From assembly GCA_020091685.1 (NCBI GenBank), contig CM034599.1, positions 7,286,836 to 7,350,835 on the forward strand: a DNA stretch of 64,000 nt, given 5' to 3'. A program made the position numbers and the translations under genes. Positions 1-9,560 of the stretch are shown piece by piece. Each line of letters begins with the position of its first letter. The stretch's first letter is position 1. Origin of the DNA: Lutjanus erythropterus (Eukaryota; Chordata; Actinopteri; Lutjaniformes; Lutjanidae). Under the pieces are notes generated by a model. That model was not told the origin of the DNA and ran no database searches. It saw only the letters and a program-made list of their open reading frames with translations.

Positions 1-1739
1 TTGTCAGAGAGGACTGCCCATCAGCGCTGAATAATTAATCGAAATTGCAATCAAATCGCAGGAGGTGCAATATTTGTCAAAGGCAAAATGCGTGTCAAAA
101 TACCATTTTAAATTAAATATCGTCGTGCTGCAGAGACGTCCTGGTCTTGTGTCAAACTCAAGGCCATCATCTAGCCTCACACCTCATTTTATGTGGCCCG
201 TGAAAACTTGCAAAGAACATAAGTTACATGTAAACTAAATATCTGTCCCAGAATGCATCTCAATTTTGTCATCCAGGCACTGACGGCATCCGCTTGGTAT
301 CTGTGTACACTACATTTTTCAAAATGATATAGTCATTTCCAGCAGAGGCATCCTTGTCAAGCGTTTGTAGCATTAATAGTAGCAGCCTAGCATTTGTAAA
401 TCATGCTAAAATAATTTTAATATGCTTTTCAATGAGAATGAAAATAATGTAAAAAATATCATTCCCTCTAGTATTGCCAATCATATCACAACTGCAATAT
501 CAGTCAAAATAACCTCAATTAGATGTTTTTTTCAGATATTATAATGATCCTTCAAATGTGCTTCTCAAACACTTTAGCATCAAAATTAACATCAGGGCAC
601 TGAAACAGTAAGCTGTAAAAAGGATCAAATATACATAAAATTCTGACTATAAAACTATAAAACTCAGCACTTACCGGACAACATGTGTGCTGATACTGAT
701 ACAGACCAATTTAGCTTTAATAGGTCAATATTGGCTGAACATTATATCTGTCTGGCTCTACCTATAAAGCCAATGAACTCCAAGAAGATATTAACAGAAA
801 AGTGAAGTATCAAATGATAGCTGATACTTTATACTTCACCATAAACTCTTACTCTATAGACCCTGATATAACTAAGCTTATGGAACATGTTTACAGAAGA
901 TCTTAGACTTAAATAGACTTTCAAAGTCACCTAAAGAACAAGCAGCCAAGCTGGAGTAAGTCATAAAGGCACCCCATGATAAAATGGCATGTAGCCCCGA
1001 GGCAGTTTGATCTGACCCCGGTGATTAATGGATTTCAGTGATGTGTTCCTGCTCAATGTGACAATGCTCTGTAACCTTAAACAGACTGTTTGTAGAGTAA
1101 ATAAACTCACCCAAAGAACCCAAATTCAGAAGGAGGTTTTAAATAAACTAAAAAAAGGAATTAAGTCTATGAACTCGGAGCACTGCCCCTCATTGTTAAA
1201 GCGCTACACTCATAAAAGACTCCAGTGCAAGAAAAAGAAAAGCAGTGCTTACACTGCTTTAATAACAAATGGCCTTTCAGCAAAGTTAAGAATTGTGTGC
1301 CCCAGTTGCTGCCATGCCTTCTCTGACTTGAACAGATATGGTTTGACAAAGAGCCAGCGAACCCTGGACTTTTTTCATTTCTTTCCATTTCTGAATAATT
1401 TCCATTAAAACCATCTCAATGTGGCAGGAGTGGAGGTGAGGGAGAAGGGGAGGAAAGAAAGAGAATGAAAAGATAAGGGGCAAAGGTAGTTAAGAGCCAG
1501 TCGGTTTTAGGACCGCATACACACACACACGAAAAAAAGAGGATAAGATTAGGGCCAACAGTATATCTTTCACCGCTGCACTCTGTTTGAGCCCCGCCAA
1601 AAGAAGTTGCTAAAAAAAAATATGAAAAAAGAAAGAAAATAATTTGCTTGTGATGACAAATCAGTTCCAGTGAAACTACATTTTGCAACATGAAAAGAAA
1701 AAAAGCACCTATCTCTTTGACCAGGCCTCTCTCCGGCTG
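1..1739. other. AT-rich non-coding stretch, no gene seen
   Basis: No reading frame here looks coding. Open frames are short, lysine- or phenylalanine-rich and lack splice-site context. A short imperfect hairpin lies at 802-839. A donor-like sequence on the minus strand near 673 has no acceptor or convincing exon behind it. Otherwise I see nothing to annotate. Confidence 0.6.
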
Positions 1740-2230
1740 GGGGTGACTTGCACGCTAAAGGACTAAGGCTATTTAAAAAAAGGCAGGCAGTATAATCTCT
1801 ATAGATCCCCCTATTTGCATTCCAGCGTGTCTGGGTCAGACTGTCAGTCCGTCTCCTGCTCTCGCTGTCTGTCGGTCACAATCCAGAATGTCACTGCACC
1901 AAGTCAGGAGGACATGGCAGCTCTGGTCAGGAGTTCATCATGGGTCAACAACTGAGTCGCACCCAAGGGGACGGCGGCTATTGTTTATGGAAGAGGGATC
2001 TTTCCTGTAGGCAGTCAGCCTTGAAGGTCTGGTCTTATTAATGCAAACATATCTGCATTACATAGAGTGGATGTGGCGGACTAATTGATACAATTAAACC
2101 ATCATATTTCTCCTCCCAGGGTGCACAGCGACACATAATCTTCAGTTATAGAGCGAGAGTGACGGATGGAAGGGAGAGACTGCAGGTGAAAGGGTGAGGA
2201 AGTTAGGTCACCCATCAAAAACACACCCAT
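1740..2230. promoter_or_regulatory. candidate conserved non-coding element
   Basis: This is a non-repetitive stretch with clustered homeodomain and POU-like motifs. A perfect octamer ATTTGCAT lies at 1813-1820, and TTATTAATGCAAAC and CTAATTGATACAATTAA lie at about 2036-2096. There is no open frame. Such motif clusters are typical of developmental enhancers in fish gene deserts, but conservation cannot be tested from one sequence, so this is inference only. Confidence 0.2.
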
Positions 2231-2308
2231 CACTCCAGCGGTGACCCATCTGACCCCCTCCTCAGTCTCCCCACCGACACCTCACCACACATACACACAC
2301 ACAGGAAC

Positions 2309-2753
2309 TAGAAATGCACTGATACCACTTTTTTTCAGACCGAATATGAGTATAAGAACTTACATGTGGATACTTATGATGTCACAACACTGGAATTTCT
2401 AACATACCTTGAAAGTATCAATATTCAATACCCATTATCGATATCATGGAGAAAAGATGACTCAGCATTGAGGGAATAAAATTTTAGATTATTATTAAAA
2501 GATAAATATAACAAGGCTTTAACACAACAATGGATATTCAACCAGAGTTAGCTAGCAAAACAGAGAAGAAGCCAGGTGCAGCTACTGAAAGGCAGGGATT
2601 GGTTCTTTAGATGTTTTGTCAAATTGCTTGCGTTGAAGCGGCTACTTTTCATGACATGGTGGTATCCCATTACTTTTATGAGTATGAGTATGAGTACATG
2701 AGCATGACATCAGTCTGATACTCAGTGCTGGTACCAGTATCAGTGCATCCCTA
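2309..2753. mobile_element. hAT-type MITE, chimeric
   Basis: The ends are inverted: TAGAAATGCACTGATACC at the left and GGTATCAGTGCATCCCTA (degenerate copy CAGTATCAGTGCATCCCTA) at the right. The flanks 2301-2308 (ACAGGAAC) and 2754-2761 (ATAGGAAT) match at 6 of 8 positions, as expected of an old 8-bp hAT target duplication. The interior, about 2379-2560, is homologous to a different short element at 47429-47735, so this copy is a chimera or an old nested insertion. It has no transposase. Mobilisation would have needed an hAT transposase supplied in trans. Confidence 0.7.
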
Positions 2754-2761
2754 ATAGGAAT

Positions 2762-3889
2762 GGTTACACAACAGCAGACACCGCCACACAGTTTCTTCAG
2801 CGGTCTGCCCTTCAGCCTTAAACCAACATTCACTGACTCCAGACAAACAAAAAGTGAACGGTTTCTGACACCCCGGTCAATTACAGGGGTATATCTATCA
2901 CCTCCAGACAAACCTCACCGAGACAGGCTCAGTCCAAGTGCTACACCGTGGCTACTATCTCCTAGCAGCAGATGTGAATATGGCTATTACAGGCTAGTTA
3001 TCCTCAAACAGCACCGTCCAAAACAACCCCCCTCGTCCGCCATGACCCAAGCCGCTCTCATGACCCAGCACAGCAGAGGACACGGCCATTACTGTGAATC
3101 ACCCTAAACACTTGGCTTTCAACCGGGCTGCAAACTGGAGGAGCCTTTGAACATCGTGCCGCATGCTGAAAGCGAGCCTCAGTGTTGGCCCTAGGGGATG
3201 CTGAGCCTTGGCCTCACTCTCTCATGTTTTTCAATACACAACCATTGACACAAATGAAAAGAAAATAAATTTGAGGGAAGGGGGAAAAAAAAGATTGCTG
3301 AGAGGAAAAGGACGTGGCAGTGAAGGGGCAGGAGGTTTCAACGCCCCAAAGGACCCACAGAAGACATCTGAGGTAATTTCTCTGCAAATATGAAAGTTAT
3401 TAACACAAAATGAATAAACGTCTTTTCCTGCCTCGCTCTCTTAAGGTCTCCCTCCTCCCATGCAGCATTTCTTTCCTTTTGGGAGTGAATCTCTTTCAGA
3501 AGTGCTCGTTTTGATGCTGCTGACTCTTCTTGGTCTCTGAGGAGCAATTACAGCTGCCCTGTCAAATACCACAATGCTCCAAAGGACCAGTTCACCGCCT
3601 GAGGGGCCCTCTCATACCCCTTGAAACCCCAATTTCAACCCCTGTGAAAGTTGGCGCACAGCAACCCTTGAACTCTAATGAACACAGCCCAAGACAAGAC
3701 CTGGACAATAATGAAAATAGCATCCTAGTCAACAGTGGGATCTACCTCTATACCTCAACCTATCAACCCCTCCTACAACCCCAAAACCCCTGCAGGCACA
3801 CCTTTCAAAGACAACCTCCATCCATTTTTTAACTCCCTGGTGAACAGATCCTTATTAGTGGTGGAAATCCAATTCTCTTTCCAAGGCAG
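2762..3889. other. unique non-coding stretch, no gene seen
   Basis: Open frames of up to about 115 codons occur on the + strand, but their composition is not protein-like and no splice sites frame them. No repeat is recognised. Confidence 0.5.
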
Positions 3890-3977
3890 ACCTTGAGGTC
3901 CCCAGTAGCCCACCCACATCTGAGGAAGAGGTTGCCATCGGTGATGACTCTATTCAATCAGCTCCCATGGCCGGGAG
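3890..3977 (+). CDS. candidate internal coding exon, product unknown
   Basis: An 88-bp stretch lies between an acceptor-like pyrimidine tract ending in AG at 3888-3889 and a donor-like GAG|GTGAGA at 3977/3978. The frame is open throughout and reads as 28 residues, starting LEVPSSPPTSEEE and ending QSAPMAG. It takes one base of the first codon from an upstream exon and passes two bases on. The composition (Ser/Pro, then acidic) suits a disordered linker of a cytoplasmic or nuclear protein. I do not recognise the protein. No neighbouring exon on the + strand was found in the window, so it would sit between large introns or be an alternative exon. It could also be chance or a conserved non-coding element. 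Confidence 0.3.
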
Positions 3978-4827
3978 GTGAGAGGGCGCAGCAGGCTGGA
4001 CGGGGGGTATCTAAACGCTCCTCATCATCACCTCCGCGTGTGTTTTTCGTAGGTGTGATCATGTGGCGGGCCCTCAACCGTAATTAATCGCCTCCTGAGG
4101 TCAGAGTTGCACAACAGCAAAGGGTCTAAACCCGGCCCACCTAACACCACAGTTCCCTGAAGGAGATGAGAGGTGACAAATATAAAGCAGCACAGGTTCC
4201 ATGCTAATGATGGGGTAAGCAGGTGGCAGCCTCCCAGACCTGAACCCTCGGCCAATTAGATGCACCCACAGACGGGACTGCAATGTAATACCCGGTGCAT
4301 GAATACAGCATCACCCTTGCCTGTCTGCTGCATGTCGTTAGGTGTGATTGGCATGTGTGCCATCACCTGCCTAGCTCAGGAGTTTGTGTGACAGACTGCC
4401 TGATAGCGCGCAGCTATTATAGCATCCTTCCAGAGGTGATATTGTCGTACTTTTTTCACGCAGCACCACAGCGATGGAGCTAATTATCAGGGCTGAAGAA
4501 AGACCAGGCTGGATAATGTAAATGTCAGTGGTATGAGAGAGAGGCTGTGAGCTCTCATCAGAATTGCTTTGAATCTTGCTTCAGTGATCAAAGGCGTGCA
4601 GCGAGAGGAGCACAGAGCCAGGCCCAGTTAAATGAAGGTTAGATTATTGAGAGAGCTAAAACATTTATACCACCGTCATTTACAATAATGACTTCTGTCC
4701 AGTTTGAACAGCTTCTAAGACTCCTCCCAAATTTGGTGCCTTTATACCCAAATCTGAAGCTTCAAACGGGAAATAGTAAAGCCAAACAGAGATTTATATG
4801 TAACACGTATTAGCATGTCGTCTACTG
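3978..4827. other. unique non-coding stretch, no gene seen
   Basis: This follows the exon candidate. It has no coding-like frame and no recognised repeat. Confidence 0.5.
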
Positions 4828-5424
4828 CACTCTTACTAATAAAAGTTGAAAAAGGGTTATTTCTCAAGGGCTGGGGTTCTATCCAGAACCATTTTCTCCT
4901 GAAGAACCCTTTTTTGAAGAAAGGGTCTGTGAAGGGTTCTCTGTAAGACCAATGGTTCCATTAAGAACCCTTTTCATCCAAACAACTCTTTTTGGAAGAA
5001 AGATTGAAATCCTTGAAGAACTCTTTTGCAAAAGTTTCTTTGTACCATAATATAAAGGAGTTCTTGTTTGGGTTCTAAATTATAACCACTGGAATATTAA
5101 AGGGTTCTTGGGAACAGTTCTGCATAGAATCCCCAGAGAGGGTTCTAAGTGGAACCATTGCACCATAGAGGGGTTCTACTTTAGAACCTCTCATGGGTAA
5201 CCCTTCACGTCTGGTTCTAGTTTAAACTCTCTGAAAGGGTTCTCTTAGGGGTTCTGGGTGAAACATTTCACAGATGGTTCTAGGTATAACCCTTTTCATT
5301 GGGTTCTAGGTAAAACTCAGAGATGGATCAGAGTGGATCCTTTATAAAAGGTTCTACCAGGAGCCAAAAAGGGACAAGCCAAAGAACTCTTTGTGGTTCT
5401 AGTTAGCACCTTTATTTGTAAGTG
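4828..5424 (+). mobile_element. CACTCTTA-family MITE, copy 1
   Basis: It starts CACTCTTACTAATAAAAG and ends AGCACCTTTATTTGTAAGTG, which are inverted termini. The inside is a run of alternating AGAACCC and GGGTTCT blocks, with a conserved left part (GGGCTGGGGTTCTATCCAG, then GAACCATTTT). There is no coding potential. The flanking 8 bases do not match, so the target duplication is lost or the ends are eroded. It belongs to the same family as 6140-6857, 7740-8398, 36113-37029 and 48801-49871. Confidence 0.75.
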
Positions 5425-6139
5425 TATGAGCACAGCAGAAGAGATGTCTGTGTTCTTATTATTCCCCCATCGTCTTCGTTTATAAATTAATAAACAGTCC
5501 TGATCAATGTGTTATAGGAGGCCAAACACTTTCTTAATGGCGACCTAATGCCTTTTTAATTGCAGGCCTTGCAGTTCACTCACCATGTCACTGCTCTTTA
5601 ATGTTTCTGGCCTTGGCAAAGCAGCTCTACACGGCAACATGTTGACACACACAGTGCGGTAGACCCTCCTCCCACCATGATGGAGAACCCGTGTGTCTGT
5701 TTTCTGTTTCTGTTTTTCAGGGATTATCTGGGAGAATATACAGGGCAAGAGTAGATTTATAAAGTGTGCGTGTGGGGGGTGAGTAAATGTAGCCCCTGTG
5801 CCGTGTGTTTCAATCAGATCGAGCGGGTGCAAGCGCAGCACATTATTCTCCCCCCTGCTCTGCATAGCGCTGTGCTAGGCTATGTCCTCCTGCTGTATTA
5901 GTGTGATGTATGACCCAAACGCTGTGCTGCGCCACACCACACCGCACACACTCCTACCACACTGCTCCAAACACCCTCTGCGGCTTTTTCATTCCACCTG
6001 TCAAACTGTTATTCATCTCTCCCTCTCTCCTCTCTCTCGGTCCCTCCCTCCCTCACACTTGCTTTATCTTTTCACCCACCCTTACATCTCTCTGCCTTAT
6101 TGTATCCATCACTTCACTTTGTCTCCACCAGCTTTCCTA
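5425..6139. other. spacer between two MITE copies, partly pyrimidine-rich
   Basis: No gene is seen. About 5990-6130 is strongly C/T-rich on the + strand (repeated CTCTCTCC and CCCTCC runs), which explains the 108-codon chance frame there. Confidence 0.5.
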
Positions 6140-6857
6140 CACTCAGAAATAAGGGTTCCAAAAGCATTTGGAGGGGCTGAGGTTCTACCCAGAATCATTT
6201 GCTTCTGAAGAATCCCTTTTTTTCTTACAGTTCTTTGTAAGACACAGGTATTAAGAACCGTTTTCATCCAGTGAACCCTTTTTGGAAAAAAGACATCTTC
6301 AAGGATTGTTGAAATCCTTGGAGAACGCTTTTGTCAAGATTTCTTTTACCATGAAAGGGTTCTTGCTAGAATCCCCTGAGTGTGTTCAAGATAAAACCCT
6401 TGGAATATAAAAAGGTTCTCTGTAGAGCTCCCTGGGTGGGTTCCAGATGAAGTCCTTGGAATATAAAAAGGTTCCTAGTAGAACCTGCTAAGCGTGCCCT
6501 AGATAGAACCTTTAGAATATAAAAAAGGTTCTTGGAAGAACTCCGTGACTGTTTTCTAGATAAAACCTATATTCCACAATAAATTTGATATAAAAAGATT
6601 CTCAATAAAACTCCCTGGATGAATTCTTGTTAGTACCCTTAGAAAGTGGAACAGTTCTGGATGAAACCTCCAGAGCGTGTTCTGGGTGAAACACTTCATA
6701 GATGGTTATAAGTATAACACTTTATTTTGGGTTATAGGTTGAACTTTCTGAAAGGATTCCAAGTGGAACCCTTAGAAACGATTCTACCAGGAACCAAAAA
6801 GTGCACAAGTGGAAGAACCCTTTATGGTTCTAGTTGGCATCTTTATTTCTAAGAGTG
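6140..6857 (+). mobile_element. CACTCTTA-family MITE, copy 2
   Basis: Inverted ends CACTCAGAAATAAGGG and CTTTATTTCTAAGAGTG enclose about four recognisable units of the family's roughly 56-bp tandem core (blocks such as GGAATATAAAAAGGTTCT at about 6404-6600). The orientation is the same as copy 1. There are no coding frames. No 8-bp target duplication is visible. Confidence 0.75.
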
Positions 6858-7739
6858 CACAGCTTTGTTTTGCTCAAACAGAACACAGCATTGCACAGTG
6901 AATGTTGTGCATGCATCAGTGTATTCAGGCTGCATCAATGCCAGCTAAGACTTTGGATGCAGAGTATGAATTACTGTTAGAAGGGAGGTGAGTGATGTGC
7001 AATTCAAACAGGATCAAAGCACCAAAGGTGTTTGTCACATTTGTCCACTGTGCAGGGCTCCTCTGACAGCGAGTGACGACTCTTTCCATCAGTGGCACTG
7101 GAGTGTATGACAGCCAGTCAAAGAAATAGGAGAGAAAGTGCCTCTTAAGTTCCACAAAGTAACAGTGCATCTGAATAACACAACTTGTCAGCTCAACAGC
7201 GCTGTGCTTCAGAGACCTGCGGCTCGCTAAGAGGAGGAGAGAATGAGGTGCAGAGGTTAGAAATGTAATCTGAGAAAGACAATTACCGTCACTTATGGTG
7301 TCTTTTGTGAAGCGGGCCTGTTTTTATCAGTGACGCTAATTTATCTCAATGGTATTTACAGAGGACCAAGAGGACGGTGCTGCAGGAGGGAGAAACACAG
7401 AGAAAAGGCTGTCAAACCAATTCCCACCAACCCCCGCTTCCTTCATTATCTATGGCTGTTGGCTACAGAAATAGTTAATTAGGTGGCTGGTTGTGTGCTA
7501 TTGCTTTCTCTGCCTCCTTTGTTCTTTATATGTATATATGCTTTATCATTAAAACACAAAAAAAGATGAGAGGTGACAGCCGCTTTTATTCAAGAAAATG
7601 ATAAAAAAGAGGTTACTGATCTGTCTTCTATTTATGTCTGTGTGAAATATACAATACATATAAAATATTCATGTTCCACAGTATAAATTCCCTCAATATG
7701 GGTGTAATTACAGTATTACTTGAATGGTACACTTTTAAA
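6858..7739. other. unique non-coding stretch, no gene seen
   Basis: Non-repetitive sequence between two copies of the MITE family. No coding-like frame is present. Around 7300-7350 the sequence is rich in TAAT-type motifs, but nothing specific can be claimed. Confidence 0.45.
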
Positions 7740-8398
7740 AATAAAGGTGCTAATTAGAACCTGTGGCTTCTCCTCATTGAAGAACCCTTTTTGGTTCCCA
7801 ATAGACATTTTTCTAAAGGTTACATATGAAAGCCCTTCAGAGGGTTCAACCTACAACTCAACATAAAGGGTTATACCTAGAACCATCTGTAAAAGGTTCC
7901 ACTATGAGGAAGACCCTTTCCACCCTCTATGGGTGCAAACGAGAACCAAGAATCTATTATACTCCAATGGAGTCATCTAGAACCCACCCAGGGGGATATA
8001 ACAATATACTTTTTATAGAGGTTTCACCCATAACCCTTTTCTGAGGGTTCTACAAAGAACCATATTGTATTCAACAGATGAGGCAAAAAATGATCCAGAT
8101 GAAAGAGAAGTCATCAACTACGGCAGAACACAAATAAAATAAATTAGTTAAGAGGGTTCCAGATACATCTATGCTCTAAAATACCCTTCGAAACATGGGT
8201 AAACATATAAAAATTTGAGGGTGAGGATTTTTTAACACCCAGATTTTCAACAATCCTTGAAGGACTCTTTCTTCCAGAAAGGGTTCTTTGCATGAAAAGG
8301 GTTATTAATGGAACCCTTAGTCTTACATTTGAAGAGCCCTTTCTTCAAAAAAGGTAACTCAAAGGCAAATGGTTCTGGGTAGAACCTCAGCCCTAGTG
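7740..8398 (-). mobile_element. CACTCTTA-family MITE, copy 3 (inverted)
   Basis: It starts CACTTTTAAAAATAAAGGTGC, which is the family's right end read in reverse. It runs through AGAACC/GGTTCT blocks to the conserved left-end segment GGTTCTGGGTAGAACCTCAG and stops at CCCTAGTG. The orientation is opposite to copies 1 and 2. The last bases are shorter than in other copies, so this end is eroded. It carries no gene. Confidence 0.7.
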
Positions 8399-9320
8399 TC
8401 ACCGGTCACTTTCAAGTATGTCCCTCCAAAATCTTCTAAACCTGCAGCAGTCGGTCAGGTATCCCACTGAGCAGGTCTGATAATGTGTGTTTGAGCGGAG
8501 GCAGGTGCTCCAGGCACCCAGCGATGGCGGGCCAGGACCTCTCCCCTGAACTCCGCTAAACTTGGACGGCTCAGCCAAAGCTAGAGCGCCAGCGCAGGAC
8601 ACTCAGGCCACCGGCTCCACATTCTTAATCACACTGTGGAACTGATTCAATTCATTTGGCCTGGGAGCAGATATGGAGCCATTACGTCCTTATTAACAGA
8701 GTGCGGAGGTGGAGCCACACCTGAATGCTCTGGAAATGGGCAGAGCGCTCAGCTGATTCCACTGCAGGAGGAGGAGGAGGACTGGAGAAAGGCAGGGAGG
8801 CAGGAAGGGTGGACTGCTATTTAAAGGCGTGGGAGCTAAATTTGATTAATCCATAAACTGATTTACTACATCTGATAATGTGCTGGTAACACATCCACAC
8901 AGGGACTGCTATGATTATATCAGTTATGGTTCACGGCCATCTAAGATGAGGTTAAGCTTGGGGCTCAGAAGAGGGAAGGGGCATAATTGAGTTAGCATTA
9001 GGGCAATACCATGCTATGATTTCTACTAAAGTATATAAAGTGTGACATGTAGCTCGAGGACGCTTGGCATTGGGTAGTTAGCAAATTACCAGATTTTTTT
9101 TTTTCTTTAAATCCAAGTCCAGTTAGAAGTACAGTTATCATTTAATTTACAACATTCTCACTGTGTAGTATGGTCATTTTTGCTGTAAAATATATTTTAA
9201 TGTTTTGCATATTTGAATAATTCCACATATTAGCAGCCTGGGAACCAGATGAATCTGCAAGCTCATGTTTTGATTTGACGAAATGATGGTACAGAGGAGC
9301 ATGGTTAAGGCATTTGGTTC
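8399..9320. other. unique non-coding stretch, no gene seen
   Basis: Non-repetitive sequence with no coding-like frame and no recognised element. Confidence 0.45.
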
Positions 9321-9329
9321 ATGAACAAC

Positions 9330-9560
9330 CAAGATGATGAGGAACGTTCTTTTGAATCCACTATCACGTCAGCGAATACAACTCAACCTCTTTGGTTCCC
9401 AAGAAAAACCTGCTACTTTTTTTGGTTCCTGCTGGGACCATTTTTTGGGGTTCTGAACCAATTTATTTTTGGTGGAACTGTTGAAAAGAAGACCCTGCCC
9501 CAGCCAGGAATCGAACCCAGGACCTTCTGCATAATCACAGAAAAACAAAAATCTTATCTG
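9330..9560 (-). mobile_element. tRNA-derived (SINE-like) repeat fragment
   Basis: On the minus strand, 9517-9507 reads GGTTCGATTCC, a perfect match to the RNA polymerase III B-box consensus. It is set in GAAGGTCCTGGGTTCGATT, a phrase typical of tRNA-derived fish repeats. The expected A-box and cloverleaf are not intact, so this is not a tRNA gene. The neighbouring part, 9330-9490, is rich in GGTTCC/GGAACC blocks and may be a separate short element. The exact ends are uncertain. Confidence 0.5.

Noticed and set aside
661-730. Minus-strand donor-like CCG|GTAAGT
   Set aside because: The upstream sequence lacks an acceptor and does not read like protein. An isolated GTAAGT is common by chance.
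5882-6208. Overlapping + strand frames of 108 and 80 codons
   Set aside because: They arise from a C/T-rich tract and run into the MITE.
9507-9517. Perfect pol III B box as a tRNA gene
   Set aside because: No matching acceptor stem, anticodon arm or intact A box at the right distance. It fits a tRNA-derived repeat instead.
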